Shown piece by piece: positions 1 through 11,673 of a stretch of 64,000 bases of DNA; position 1 is the first letter of the stretch, and each line of letters begins with the position of its first letter. Under the pieces are notes generated by a model. The model was not told the DNA's origin, ran no database searches, and saw nothing but the letters and a program-made list of their open reading frames with translations. A program made the position numbers and the translations under genes. Source of the DNA: Branchiostoma floridae (lineage: Eukaryota > Chordata > Leptocardii > Amphioxiformes > Branchiostomatidae); NCBI RefSeq assembly GCF_000003815.2, contig NC_049979.1:35066600-35130599 (forward strand), given 5' to 3'.

Positions 1-600
1 GCTCTCATGAACGTCCTACAGACTATATTCTTCCATTGACTGAGCCATTTCATACTAAAGTATTGTATGGTTGTGTGTCTCACACATCATATTATGAACA
101 TATAGAACTTTATTGCGCAACAATTGTAACAGTTACAATGTATGGCAATGTGAACAACTATATACTAATACAAATAACTAACAACTATTGTAATATAATA
201 TAACAGTATATTAAACAATCTAGTGAGTATCATAAAGCATTATCTCGTTTTTGCAATGAGTTGTAAATAAATACATATGTCACTCCTGCTATGGTTGGAA
301 AACAGTAAAAACAGCTATTTCCATATTTGACGGGTCAATCTACTCGCCAATTGCCATTCTCATTAATGAAAACCTGTTGCAGCATCTTTGGCAGCTGCTT
401 TCACGTGGCTGTTTTCATATTTGTGGAACTTGGGACTTTTTTATTTTCATGATAACCTGGATCCGCTCTGTTGTCTCAAACTAAGTAAAGTTGGGTACTC
501 GCATCGCATACTTATTGGAAGTGGGCCTTTTCACTTCCATGAAAAATGGAGTTACTCATATTGTTTTTGGTATCTCTGTGTGAGTATCTGCCTAATAGAT
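1..600. other. AT-rich intergenic stretch, no gene seen
   Basis: AT-rich DNA with no recognisable coding segment, splice-flanked exon or terminal inverted repeat. A 94-codon open frame at 388-672 is not like any family I know and runs into a dispersed repeat, so I do not call it a gene. Confidence 0.5.
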
Positions 601-604
601 GTGT

Positions 605-835
605 TGAACTTTGCGCTTTCAGATATTAGTAGTGTCAGCATAACTTTAGAACCCTGGATGGACTGTAAATGAATATGTGGAATTTGGATAGGGGTTGGAA
701 AGACGAAGATCAAGGTCGATTTTGGGCCCCTGGAGTGTGACTTTGGTACTGCAGCAGAACCTATCGTTTTGTATATGTTGCCCTGGAGAATTGCTATGGT
801 TTTGTTTACTTACTGATTTAGCGTAATTCTCATTC
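605..835 (+). repeat. Dispersed repeat A, copy 1
   Basis: Shares a long diverged match with 2735-3003 and 16689-16870. The common core runs through 'ctggatgga', 'gttggaaagacgaag', 'ttttgggcccctgg' and 'ttggtactgcagcag'. Copies 1 and 2 also share a 3' stretch around 'actgatttag'. No terminal repeat or target duplication could be fixed, so the class of element is unknown. Confidence 0.6.
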
Positions 836-907
836 ATGACAACTTGCGGACAAGCTTTGCTGTTTTATTTGTACTTGTAAGATTGTGGACCATTAAGGCG
901 GATTTTA

Positions 908-2470
908 CTAGTTAATCATCTGGACAAGAAGTAGCCAGACCAAGGGAACAGTCAGCACTGCATGTTTTGTCTGAAACAAGGACCTTGAGCCGGAGCTAGA
1001 AGAAAGGCAGTTCGGCTTGTCACGATTTACTCGCACTTCCCGCAGCAAGTTTTTCCCACTAAGTCTAGCAGGCCCGGCACATGTAATCTGACCTTCAAAT
1101 TCAAAACTCCCTGTCATCATTTGCTTAATGCGAAGCATCTTGCAGTCACATTGCCAGGGGTTGTTATTGATGTGCACATTTGCAATGGAGGACAGTACTG
1201 GAAATATGTCAGCTGGAAGGCTAGTCAATCTATTATTATTCAGACGCAAAGTCGTCAGGTTCTTAAGGTCCTCAAAAATGCCAACTGGGAGGCTGCTCAA
1301 CTGATTAGTGTTAAGGAACAGCGTGTCCAGGTTAACAAGTCCTTCAAATACGTTAACTGGGAGACTGTTTATCTGATTCTGGGAAAGATACAAATATTGT
1401 AGGTTATTAAGTCCCTCAAAGATATCAGATGGAAGAGTCGTTAGTTCGTTGAGGATAAGAACCAGAATGGTTAAGTTCGTCAAGTGGTTAAATGTTCCGT
1501 TATTGATCATAGAGATCTGGTTGGACGAAAGACGTAATATTTCCAAACTTCTATACCTTGAGAAATCAGACTGACTTAAAGTAGTGATGTCATTGTCAGG
1601 CAAATTAAGGGTAGTGATGTTTGTAGGCAAGTTCTGGGGGACACTCGTGAGATCTCTACGGTTACAGTTACAATCTGTGGAGTCACAACTGCAGATTTGG
1701 AAGGACAGACAGTTTGGATCTCCAGGGGTTGCTTGTACATCAGTTAGCAAACTTTTCCCAATCAGGTTTGCAGGCCCGGCACATGTGACCTGGCTTTCAA
1801 ATGCATAGCGCCCTGTCATCAATTGTTTAAAGGGAAGCATATCGCAGTCACACTGCCAGGGGTTGTCATTAACGTAAACATTTGCAATAGATGACAGTAC
1901 TGGAAATATTTCAGCTGTGAGGCGGGTCAACTGATTACGATTAAGACGCAAAGACGTCAGGTTCTTAAGGTCCTCAAAAATGCCAACTGGGAGACTGCTC
2001 AACTGATTACTGTTAAGCCACAGAGTCTCCAGGTGACCAAGGCCTTCGAATACGTTAGCTGGGAGACTAGATATTTTATTCTGCTGAATATACAAGGTCC
2101 TTAGATTACCAAGTCCCTCAAATATATCATCTGGAAGGGTCGTTAATTGGTTAAGGGTAAGGACCAGAATAGTTAAACTGGTCAAGTTGTGAAATGTTCC
2201 ATTATTGATTATGGAGATTTGATTGGCAGTAAGGATGATTCTTTCCAAGCTTCTATATCTTGAGAAATTAGACTGACTTAATGATGTGATGTCATTCACT
2301 TGCAAGTCGAGGCTTGTTATGTTTGTAGGTAGGTTCTGGGGGACACTCGTCAGGTCTCTGTAGACACAGCGACAGTCTGTTGGACAGCTGCTGCCGCAGG
2401 CTTGTACTGTGGTTGGCCCAGTGTCCTTCAGGACGATCAGCAGCAGGATCAGCATCCTCTTCACCGCCAT
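908..2470 (-). CDS. Leucine-rich repeat protein with two LRRNT-LRR-LRRCT cassettes, VLR-like, probable GPI tail
   Basis: This single-exon reading frame encodes 520 residues. The start is the ATG at 2468-2470 because it is followed at once by a signal peptide (MAVKRMLILLLIVLKDTG, cleavage near residue 24). The open frame continues 13 codons upstream without an ATG, and a pyrimidine-rich AG near 2510 could be a 5' UTR splice acceptor. Residues about 25-48 form a cysteine-rich LRRNT (CGSSCPTDCRC). About six LRRs with the LxxLxLxxNxL pattern follow, then an LRRCT beginning NPWQCDCDM near residue 205. The whole set repeats from about residue 262 (CSCDSTDCNC) to a second LRRCT (NPWQCDCKM). The tail is Ser/Gly-rich and ends in a short hydrophobic stretch (VLTVPLVWLLLVQMIN), typical of a GPI signal. 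Many N-x-S/T sites are present. The architecture recalls lamprey VLR and amphioxus VLR-like LRR proteins, but ligand and role cannot be read from sequence. Confidence 0.85.
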   Translation of the reverse strand: MAVKRMLILLLIVLKDTGPTTVQACGSSCPTDCRCVYRDLTSVPQNLPTNITSLDLQVNDITSLSQSNFSRYRSLERIILTANQISIINNGTFHNLTSLTILVLTLNQLTTLPDDIFEGLGNLRTLYIQQNKISSLPANVFEGLGHLETLWLNSNQLSSLPVGIFEDLKNLTSLRLNRNQLTRLTAEIFPVLSSIANVYVNDNPWQCDCDMLPFKQLMTGRYAFESQVTCAGPANLIGKSLLTDVQATPGDPNCLSFQICSCDSTDCNCNRRDLTSVPQNLPTNITTLNLPDNDITTLSQSDFSRYRSLEILRLSSNQISMINNGTFNHLTNLTILVLILNELTTLPSDIFEGLNNLQYLYLSQNQINSLPVNVFEGLVNLDTLFLNTNQLSSLPVGIFEDLKNLTTLRLNNNRLTSLPADIFPVLSSIANVHINNNPWQCDCKMLRIKQMMTGSFEFEGQITCAGPARLSGKNLLREVRVNRDKPNCLSSSSGSRSLFQTKHAVLTVPLVWLLLVQMIN

Positions 2471-2734
2471 GTTGAACCTCCCAAGGCTACGTTTGAGACC
2501 ACTACACAAAAGAAGATAGCCTGATTAAATCTCAGCCCGTTAAACATCCGATCGGCCTCCTCTGCGGAGAGGGGCCAGTTTCAAACCCAGTCAGCCGAGT
2601 TTGTGTTTCGCAGACTAAAAAGAAGATATGTGTTTTGTTATCAAAGAGACCTTTTCTTGTAAAAGAATTGAAGACTCATTTGGAGAGATCGTTGAAACTT
2701 GTTCTATGAAAAGTAGGGGTATTGTTTTTACCGT

Positions 2735-3003
2735 GTCTGTCTGGCTGTCTGTCTGTCTGTTCGTTTGTGTCCGTGGATATTTGTGGCCAGCATGAACCCG
2801 ACCGGATGGTTTGAAATGATATTTGGTATGTGAAGGGGTTGGGAAGACAAGAACGATTTGGCCCACCTGGTGTGTGCTTCAGTACAGAAGAAAGGGGTAC
2901 CTGCACCACATGGCACAATCTGTCAATTCATTAAGTTTGTACTTATTAACACGATTGATTTGGATGACTGATTTAGCTAGATGGCGCTTTAGTTCATTAA
3001 AAT
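2735..3003 (+). repeat. Dispersed repeat A, copy 2
   Basis: Begins in a short (TGTC)n tract and continues with the core found at 605-835 and 16689-16870 ('ggatatttgtggccagca', 'ggttgggaagacaag', 'cacctggtgtgtg'). It lies about 265 bp upstream of the LRR gene start. Confidence 0.55.
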
Positions 3004-5600
3004 GAAAATTTGATGAAAAAACACCAACTTCAAAGGTTATTGGCTTCTGGGTAAGATATGTGTCTACTACATTTTCATCTGATGCAATCTTGACACTACT
3101 TCAAAAGTGACCTTACAATTGACATACGCAAGTCACTGGATAGTAATTTGATAATATAAGATTGTGCTTACGTATGTAACGATAATATCCGGCATATACC
3201 TGACAGCTCTGCCAATCATAGTACATGTATTAAATTCTTAAATTGCATTATAATTGCACCTACACCTTCATTATGTATTTTGCACACACAAAAAAAAGGC
3301 TTACCGATCTCAATTACTCTGGACTTAATGCGCAATACCGGCTTGTGTGAACCAAGCGCCCACCATAACTGAAAGGTTTCTTACCGGCCTCAGAGCGGCG
3401 CCTGGAGCTGAAGAATATTTTTGCTCAAGTGGTGCGTAGAAGGATTTTCACTCACCAACCTTGCAATTGGTTCTGCTAGAGAAATGGAATAGACAGACAT
3501 TGTCCAACATGAATCAAAAGTCTGTATTGTTCTAATATTCTTAAAGACCCATCATTTGTTGTGTTGGCAAATATTTTGTCATCGTGCACACTGAAAGCAC
3601 GAAAAAAATGTATAAATGTTTGTTGGTGGCGTTGATTGTTTCCTTATCGTCATTGCGTTGAAATAATGTCTAATCAACTCCCAGATCACGTCTGCGGTGT
3701 GTATATCCAGAACCCCTGTTAATTTTCATAGATTGACTTTTAAGGACGCAAAAAGGAAGAGTTCAAATTCAATTCTGCTACCTCAACCTAACAAAAAAGT
3801 GTCTTCTGACGATGTTTTTGGCTGCCACTTCCTCGTTGACATTTTGGTATGACGCAGGAACAAATTTTGGGACTTGTCAACTGTTTCGACACTTTTTCAC
3901 CGTTAAATTTACCAAAATTCACTTAAATTATCATGTAAAATTGTTAAGAAATAGTTGGGAGACTCACAAAGGTATGAATAGTTGCTTGATCTTGGCGCTT
4001 CAGCCTGAAAATGTCTTTAAGAGTCAGGAGTGCGTGTTGCACTGTTCTTCACTGCCGTGCACCAAGTGGTTGTTCTACTAAGGTGAAGTTAATTTTAGAT
4101 GTGCGGTCACACTGCCTATTGTCTTACATGCCCACAGGTGGTAGAACTGTGGTTGTCAGTGGACCAACCAGGGTGAAGGTAATGTGTTGTTTGTGTCGCA
4201 GTCACGAAGTCAGAAGCAAAGTATGACAGCAATTGAATGTCCAAAATTGAGAAAAACGAAAAATTGTGTACGAGATATTAAAGTCCGTGTAATTACGTAC
4301 CTTCACCAGAGTTATGTTTTCGGTAGTGTTTGTGTATTTGTAGATGGACAGCATAACTCAAAAATTGTAAGTTTGTAGGTCTTGATGAGACCTTGACATT
4401 ATTAGATCCCCCCCCCCCTAGTGGCTTGTTGTGGTGCTGTAGCGATTTCGATATCTCGAGTCCTAGTCATGCTATGATTTTTTTTCGTGGTAGATAGCTC
4501 CCAGAATAGAGTGTGAGAGGTGTAACTTTGAGACCCCTAGCGGCTTTCCTGAAACTGCAGGAGCTGGTTTGTCTCAGACGTTGAAAGAGAATATATCAAG
4601 AAGGGGTTGACGGATCGTCATGATTTGGAGGCATGGGGTCATTGAACTCCAGTTATTAACATACCAAGCAGGTGAAGGTAATCTGGTGTTCATGTCACAG
4701 TCAGGAACTCAGAAGCATGGTGTCTGAATCTAACACCAACAGAATTCAACTATGAACAGGATCATTCACATTGTACCCCTGAATAAAGTTCCATTCCTTC
4801 TTGCTACTGGTAAAACGCGGACGTTAACACCTGATAAAGTGCCAATGGTGCTTGACACCTTGTTGGCCACAGGGGTCATTCTACCTTATAGTTTTTCACC
4901 AACTGTAAATGCAGAAATGCTTTCGCGGTGGTTTAACGTTTCCAGTTTTTCGAAGGCTGCTTCACTGGGAATTTAAAACCACCGTGAACATTTACCCATA
5001 GCAGTCCATGGTGCTCCCGCGAACTTAAAGCCACTGCAAAAAGTCCTTTTTCCCCTACCGCGAAATTAAATCCCTGCAAAATTAAATGCATTTACAGTAC
5101 TTAATGCAGGATTAGAGTGCTCAAATAAGATTCTTGACTGTACAACAGTATTTTTAATTTTCTTTAATGAAGAAAATAAATCTGCTCCATTTCTATTCAG
5201 ACATGATATGGAAGAGTTTCTGTAACAATAAAATTATTAGCCTGAGGGAAAGTTTACAAACAAGAACATGTCAACAATGAATTCTGCGCCATGTTGGATT
5301 ACAATATATAAGGAATGCTTGTATTTCAAACAGCATATCTTTATTATGAAATCTTCCCCTTTACAATCACGTACAATTTCTAGTCTAACAATCTGAAAAT
5401 GCAAGATTTCTGTATCCAATTTTCTTTTATTGTACAGTTTGAAAATAAATGTGCAATAAATGTGTTGAAACCTGTTACCAACTTAAGTTTATGTATCTAT
5501 AACTTAAAAAGATTGCAGTTAAGTTCTTAACTATAGCACACATATATTGTACATGTACATACTATTATGTACTGTAACAAAACACAAACTCTCCAATCAT
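3004..5600. other. Intergenic stretch, mostly unassigned
   Basis: No exon with family similarity was found. There is a C9 tract near 4409. A diverged direct repeat is seen at about 4165-4235 and 4671-4730 ('ggtgaaggtaat', 'cacagtcaggaactcagaag'). At 4915-5100 there is a low-complexity 'cgcgaaattaaatccctgc' motif that recurs near 15181-15235 and 52380-52420. Confidence 0.4.
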
Positions 5601-5623
5601 AAGCCACTGGTATATTAGTGTCA

Positions 5624-5910
5624 GGGTTCAAAATTGGGGCTTATTGGGGCGCTTGACCTAAAATATGTGCACAACAAATTAATGTCAGCATAATATAAAC
5701 CTCACTGCCTCTCTTACACTCAATAGCTAACTTCAAAATCTTACAAAGGATTTTTTTACATTCAGATATCAAGAATATGCTGTATATTAAGTGTAAAATT
5801 ATCTTTTAATACAGACAATGCAACTTTACACAAATATCAAAGTGCAACCAAAGTAAAAATTTTGGTGCACAGCTCCAATTTTGGGTGCACAAAAGTGTGC
5901 CCACATCAGC
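5624..5910. mobile_element. Degenerate MITE-like copy ('gtgcaccc' family)
   Basis: Starts with 'cagggttcaaaattgggg' and carries an internal 'ttttgggtgcacaaaa' like that in the elements at 46679-47003 and near 30085-30130 and 38000-38060. No matching right terminal repeat is preserved. It sits just 3' of B9D2, possibly in its 3' UTR. Confidence 0.35.
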
Positions 5911-5973
5911 GACTCTATCTTAAACAGGCAATATTTGAAAATTTGTACAGAAAGCTAAAATACAAAATTGCTG

Positions 5974-6116
5974 TCAGCATTCTATACCATATTTGTCAAA
6001 GTTTCTGAGAATAATGCCCAGCTGCAGCTGCACCTTGCCCATGGTGACTGTGGTGAGCTTGTACCTGTCTGCACCTGTGTAAACAACATCTGGATTCTTC
6101 AGCTGCGGACCGCCAC
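5974..6116 (-). CDS. B9D2: B9D2 coding exon 4 (terminal)
   Basis: The acceptor is TTTCGCAG. The first two bases complete a glycine codon begun in exon 3. The exon encodes [20 protein letters not shown] and the C-terminal [11 protein letters not shown], and the TGA is at 5974-5976. Confidence 0.95.
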
Positions 6117-9100
6117 CTGCGAAACGGGGCAAGAGTTTCAAACATTATACGCTACACGCATTTTGTCAGTTCTCAGGCATCCTAAAGCTACAATCGGACG
6201 GCACAACTACAACTAGAAGCCGACAGAGGCTAGGGACGATACTTGTGTTGTTTATTCCATAACGGAAGTGTCCCGAGTGCCTGTGCGCGTACCAGGACCA
6301 TACCATTCTTACAGTGAGGTATTTACTACAATGTACATTGCTACACAAACAGTAGAGGGTAAGAGAAGTGATCTTGAACCAGGTTAGGTCACTGAAGAGC
6401 TATTCCTCCACTGGTTGTAGCAGAGAAGACAGACATGATGCTATGGACAGTACCTAATTTTTTTCTAAATGTTGTAGCAGGGAATTCCTCAGAGCTCTTC
6501 TTGACAAGTGCAACGAACAGTGGACCACTGTATAATGTTCTGTCAAAAGGACTCTTTTCATTAGCAATGCAAGTCGGCTGAGTGACAATACAGGGTTGAA
6601 ACTCATAACCTCTTGGTCTTGGGGCAGCTATGCATGCGATCAAACGATGCAATTGCATGCAAAATTATTCCATGAACTGTTAAGCTAGCTTTTAAAAAAA
6701 ACCAATTAATTGCAGAGGCGGCGGCACCATTTTTTAGTTGTGGGGGCGAAAATTTGTACTATCACTAAATCGAGGGCCGAAGGCCCGAGGCGTCACGCCG
6801 GAGGCGTGACCCTTCTAGCGGGGTCCGGGGGCATGCACCCCCGGAAAAATTTTCAAATCTAAACCCTCTGAAACACTATTTCCTGCATTTTGAGGGGCAA
6901 ATTTTGCTGCCAGACTAAGCTAACTTCAATGGCATTTCTATAAAGAATACACATAGTTTTAGCTTTAGTTATTGAGGGCGACACCCCCAACATATTTTCA
7001 CCATTTCGAGTGGCGAAGGCACGAGCCGTTGCAAGGTAGGTTTTGAGAAATTTTGAAATCTAGACCCTCTGAAATGCCATTTCCTGCATTTGAGGGACAA
7101 ATTTTGCTGACAGACAAAGCTGAATCTAATGACACTTCTAGTAGAGAAAACGATTTTTGAGGGCGACGACCCACGCCCCAAAATATTTTGCACTACGTCG
7201 TCGTGAGCCCCGGCGCCCGATAACGCAAGCCGTCGCAAGGGAGGTCTGGAGAAATGTTGAAATCAAGACACTTTAATGCCATTCCCTGCATCTGAGGGGA
7301 ACATTTTGCTTGTAAACAAAGCTAAGTTTGATAATGAAATTTCTACTAGTAAAAAGGGACGTGGGGGACGACACCCTGGAAACATTTTCCCACCATGTCC
7401 AGCGCCGAAGGCGCGAGTCCTCGCAAAGGTCCTTTGAAATTTTGAAATCTGGACCCTATGAAACGTCATTTTCTGCATTTTCAGGGGCGAATTTTGCCAG
7501 TAGACTAGCGAGATTTGATGTCTTTTCTATAAGTGAAAATATACACAAGGGTTTCAGCTTCATTTTGAGTGTTTCAGCTTATTTTATCGTGGGGGCGTCT
7601 ATTTTTTGTGGGGGCGACCGCCCCCACTGCCCCCACGGTGCCGCCGCCAGTGAATTGAATGGGATATGTTAGTCACCAAACAGAACATTTTTTCTCTCCT
7701 GATGTTTTTGTTCAAGTAAAGAATATACTAAAATGTTGCATAAACATGCATATACAAATGTAACACTGAGATGGCTCCTCTCATCTAGTAGTATCCAGTA
7801 TTTGATTATACAGCTGCTGGGATCCCTGACACAGTGGTGGGTAGCAGTCAGCTAGCCTTCACACCTTGCTTCCATGCGGCTCTGTCCAGTGGGTTCACCC
7901 TAGTTAAACTGCACATTTTGATGTCTTTCCTAACACACTCCAACCAGGATCTGCTTGGAGATAATATCTACATACCTATGAAGTACTGTGATATCTGTTC
8001 CCTGAGCGAGCCTGACGGTCTCCATGTGACACACTCCATGTTGTGCATGCCAGGCGACGTGGGGACGTGACAGAAGCCGTACCCGTACAGCTCGTTCCTG
8101 CCGTACGAGTCCTGGTGCCACACCTGGAAATGGAGCTTGGGCCAGCCTGGAGGGAAAACATTGGCTGGGATTACATTCACAACCAAGCCTGGGTACCATC
8201 TGGAAAGTAGTTCCCTGCAGCATTAATTATACACTATACGCCACTATTGTGTAGTGATTGTTATAGTGGTTAGGACCACCACCCATGTGTGTAGTGGTAG
8301 GGTCCGCTAGTGGTTACGTCACGCATGATGTGTGCCTGTTGGTCATCATCATGGGTTCCATTTAGATGTTGCCAATAGATTGTGTTCCTCGACTATGCGC
8401 TCACTGTCATCCTTGAGTCGTCACAGTACGTGTTCCCTATTGGCGATATACAATCACTTCTTGCTCTGACATTTATTATACACTATATACAGTTGCTTCT
8501 CTGCTGTTACATTTGGGAAACTTGACCACGTTAACATCTGGAATTGTCAGAATTTTGGACGAGGGTGCTGATTGGTCCCTACACATGCATGAGCAAATTA
8601 AGGTATAGGTTCATGCACTTGTTCAAACAGGCATTCAAACACCAGACAAGCCCTCTGTCCGCTTGCGGGAGGCCCTGTTGTCATCAAACAAATTCTCTAG
8701 AACCCATTCCTTAATTTGCTCATTAACTGATGACGTTAGCATCAAAAGTTTTGAATGTGCAGGTCTCCAGACAGGTAGCAGACAGCTCTACGTTCCAACC
8801 TCCATTTTGTGGAGGTTAGGGGTTCTAGGAACATAGGAGTGTTGAAACAAATGGTTGTCGGCAGTGTTCTAGCCAGCCTGTCCCCTGGGTTTTGAAATCC
8901 TGTCAAGAGCAGGAGGCGTGACAATCCTAGTGGGATCCAGGGGCATGCTCCCCTGGAAAATTCTGAAATCTAGACCCACTGAAATTTATTTCCTGCATTT
9001 TGAGGTGAAAATTTTGCTGGTAAACTCTGCTTGGTTCAATCATCAATGGCATCATTTTTTATGTCCATCATAGAGGACGGAATGGGCAAAATTTTTGTCC

Positions 9101-10207
9101 GACCCAGCATGAAAATTCCATCAAAGGACGGATGCTGGCTAGAACCCTGGGAGTCAGAACATAGGGATGCCAGAACATAGACGTGTAAGATTAAAAAACA
9201 TAGGTGTGTAAGCATCCTTTACCCTGTAGACCTTTAGTAGAGAAGTGGATATCGATGGGGTGGGACCAGTTGGCACGCTCCTCATCCTGCGGGTTATCCA
9301 CCTGGGTCTGACCTTCTCTGGTTCCTGACAGGATCTTCCAGGCTCCTCCTGGAACACAAACATGTACAACACTGTCAATCACAGTTGATAATATTGTGAC
9401 AAGTGTTTAATTTTCTTTTTCCATTTGACAGCTATTGCTGAGCAGTGAGCAATAGTTGAGTGATCAAAATTGGATTTTGGGTGGCCCTTGAATAATCATA
9501 ATTGGAATATGATCTGCAAGATGTAAAAAGGCAACAAACATACAAAACCTATTTATAGAGTGACCCATAAAATGTTTTGATGCTCAAAGTTTCAGAATCT
9601 AGTAGAAAGGGGGTTTGTTAGTACCTTCATGTATGACACAGTATGAGCGATACCTAAAGTGTGTTGGAGGTGTTGGACATAGTGATGTGTACCGGTACAG
9701 TGTACCGATACAGTACCGGTACAATCATTAATCAATTAGGTACAGATACAAAAATACCGGAACCCTGGTGTACTGGTCCTGGACCTGTATCTAATTAGTG
9801 CAAGTCAGGCAGGTTAACAGGTCAGGAGATGGCCACTTAGACAGATAAAATTACTGTGAAATTACCATCATGTGTCAACCACAATAAACACGTTTTTACT
9901 AGTTCAAACATGGTTCTATCCTTTTTAATACATTGTTTTGCCGTTATAACATATTATAATATAATATAATATTATGATATAATATTCAATGCCATGCATT
10001 TAGGCCCGGACTCATTAGGTCCGGACCTGTACCTAAACCTCTGGATTCGAATCCGGACCTGTACCTAAACGTGGGTTTAGGTACGCATCCCTAGTTGGAG
10101 ATTATAAACAAACACTTACCTGCATGTACTCCCCACTTGCAGAAGAGGCTGTGTTCAGGGAAGCCGCTCGCCCCGACAATCTGCCCTATCACATGAACCT
10201 CCGCCAT
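5974..10207 (-). CDS. B9D2: B9D2, B9 domain-containing protein 2 (complete, four coding exons)
   Basis: Coding exons on the minus strand are 10120-10207, 9223-9348, 7976-8146 and 5974-6116. All introns are GT-AG and all junctions are phase 1. The spliced product is 175 residues, the same length as human B9D2, and starts [16 protein letters not shown]. Almost the whole protein is the B9 domain, a C2-like fold: [26 protein letters not shown] and GYGFCHVP are diagnostic, and it ends [12 protein letters not shown]9D2 works with B9D1 and MKS1 in the MKS module of the ciliary transition zone. Introns 1 and 3 hold transposons (9680-10093, 6713-7652) and intron 2 another (8862-9149). An acceptor (TTTCTATTTCCCAG) just upstream of the ATG suggests a 5' UTR intron. 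Assignment is very secure from sequence. Confidence 0.97.
6713..7652. mobile_element. hAT-like non-autonomous element with internal ~200-bp repeats, 5-bp TSD
   Basis: The ends are inverted repeats (CAGAGGCGGCGGCACC on the left, GGTGCCGCCGCCAGTG on the right). AATTG is duplicated at 6708-6712 and 7653-7657. Inside, a module around 'gaaatctagaccctctgaaa' recurs four times at about 6857, 7058, 7258 and 7444. It has no coding capacity and lies in B9D2 intron 3. Confidence 0.8.
7976..8146 (-). CDS. B9D2: B9D2 coding exon 3
   Basis: The acceptor is TTTTCCCTCCAG and the donor is ATAG|GTATGT. It encodes the core of the B9 domain ([42 protein letters not shown]). It is phase 1 at both ends. It is more GC-rich than its introns. 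Confidence 0.96.
   Translation of the reverse strand, partial: AGPSSISRCGTRTRTAGTSCTGTASVTSPRRLACTTWSVSHGDRQARSGNRYHSTS
8862..9149. mobile_element. hAT-like MITE in B9D2 intron 2
   Basis: Inverted ends are CAGTGTTCTAGCCAGC and GCTGGCTAGAACCCTG, close to the TIR of the elements at 44287-44636 and 48740-49071. The interior carries the same 'gaaatctagacccactgaaa' module as 6713-7652, which links the two families. The flanking octamers match at only 5 of 8 positions, so the target duplication is uncertain. Confidence 0.6.
9223..9348 (-). CDS. B9D2: B9D2 coding exon 2
   Basis: The acceptor is TTTGTGTTCCAG and the donor is ACAGG|GTAAAG. It encodes [18 protein letters not shown] and [15 protein letters not shown], which are highly conserved B9D2 segments. 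Junctions are phase 1. Confidence 0.95.
9680..10093. mobile_element. hAT-like MITE (TAGGG..GTACC family), 8-bp TSD
   Basis: Inverted ends are TAGTGATGTGTACC and GGTACGCATCCCTA. The flanks are gttggaca (9672-9679) and gttggaga (10094-10101), a 7/8 duplication. The interior is rich in GGTACC and GGTCCGG words, as in the copies at 24632-24967, 32859-33210 and 60090-60462. It lies in B9D2 intron 1, 27 bp from the exon 1 donor. Confidence 0.7.
10120..10207 (-). CDS. B9D2: B9D2 coding exon 1
   Basis: The ATG is at 10205-10207 and opens [20 protein letters not shown]. The donor is GCAG|GTAAGT after 29 codons plus one base. A pyrimidine-rich AG lies 5 bases upstream of the ATG, so this exon probably starts in the 5' UTR. 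Confidence 0.95.
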
Positions 10208-10978
10208 TTCTACTGGGAAATAGAAAATTCTTTTATAACAGTGAGTCAGTGTCAATCATTATATACATTAGGGTACAGTTTATGTTAGCCTGGTTACCAA
10301 ACCCCAGCCCGATCTCAAGTATCTATCGTGCAGGGGTCTGGCCGGATGGGATAGGAACTCTTCTCAATTTTGCACCTTATAGTGGGCAAAAATCCCCACC
10401 AATAGAACAACACAGGATCAGCAGGAGGTAATTACACCCCTGCCATGATTGGTTAAAGACCCCCAACTGTACTTTTTGAATCCATAACGTAGCTGATTCG
10501 CTACTGTGATAGCCTGCTGACCAACTGTGGTGTGTTGTAGCTGGCTACCTGTGGTGTGAGTGGTCATAAATCCTAGGTTCTCCTCCCACTGATCAACGGG
10601 CCTTCGAGAACCTTTCTACAGCCATGTTGCCAGACCCCAACACGAAAGATATATCTTGAGGTTGGGGTATGGAATCCAGGCTAAGTTTATGTTGACATTT
10701 TGTCTCTGGGTGTATGGTAAGGTGGGGAGGGGGGTAACCTGCTTGCGGAGACTTGCAAAAAAGTGGTAGTAAGGAATATTTGTTGAAGCACACAATCAGC
10801 GTAGACACGAGGAATTCTGGAGTCAATGTGGAAATCGTTATCCCCAAATCATATCACTAAACAGTGTTGTTTGTTGTTGTTGACATCACTAAAAATGTAA
10901 CGATAACGTTACAACGCCAGGCGGCTTACACAAAACCCTGAAATCCTAAAGGAAACTACTACATTACCTTGTACGGGT

Positions 10979-11065
10979 GCTTCGCTAAGATTCCTCCGTC
11001 CTAATCACGCCAAAACGCCGAGAAAGTTGTTCCTAAACATTTCCAGTTCACAAACATTCCATCGC
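10979..11065 (-). other. B9D2: Putative B9D2 5' UTR exon
   Basis: Reading the minus strand, the sequence ending GCACCCGTACAAG|GTAATG gives a good donor that would splice to the acceptor just upstream of the B9D2 start codon. The 5' limit is estimated from the promoter motifs. Without transcript data this is inference. Confidence 0.4.
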
Positions 11066-11175
11066 CATTTTCTCATCACTACAGGTGTGTTGTAGTCATC
11101 TGCGCATGCGTATAAGCAGGCTGCTGTAAGGTCAATTTTGATTGGACAGAAGGATTTAAAGTAACCAATCAGGAG
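11058..11175 (-). promoter_or_regulatory. Probable B9D2 core promoter (YY1, NRF1 and CCAAT motifs)
   Basis: The cluster holds 'atcgccatttt' (YY1-type, near 11061), 'ctgcgcatgcg' (NRF1-type palindrome, near 11100) and two CCAAT boxes in opposite orientation ('attgg' near 11141, 'ccaat' near 11165). NRF1, YY1 and CCAAT clusters are typical of TATA-less promoters of housekeeping and ciliary genes. The position fits transcription towards B9D2. Confidence 0.5.
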
Positions 11176-11673
11176 AGGTTTAACTTTTGCGCGGGGAGTA
11201 TGACCTCCGACCCCTACACACATGTGGACTTGCCAGGACCTGTAGATAGATGTGAGTGCGAATTTCTTGGAGATTTAGAATGATAATTCATTATAAAGAA
11301 AGGGCATGACAATGATGATAAAACGGTTTAATTGAACGTATCACGGAGTGACTCACTACGTACGCGGAGCTGTAACGTTTGGTGTAAGGACGGACGTGAT
11401 ATCTTGAGTGACAGGAGGGTGACACCACAAGGCACGACCTGAAAACTTTACCTAGGAATCGCTAGGTATCTTTCTGGGTAGGTTTCTTTTTTACTTTAAG
11501 AAATTGCTCAAGATTGGAGTTGTGGACATGGTGATCCTGTCAATTAGACTTTTTTTTTCACTATTGCCAGAATCATCCTGTCCACAGCCCAGGCCCCATG
11601 GCCCCACCAACACGTTTATAAGACATCTTCATTGCTCGTTAATTGTTGGAACCGAGTGGCATTAAGCCAATTG

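Noticed and set aside
388..672. 94-codon open frame on the plus strand
   Set aside because: No recognisable domain, AT-rich, ends inside a dispersed repeat.
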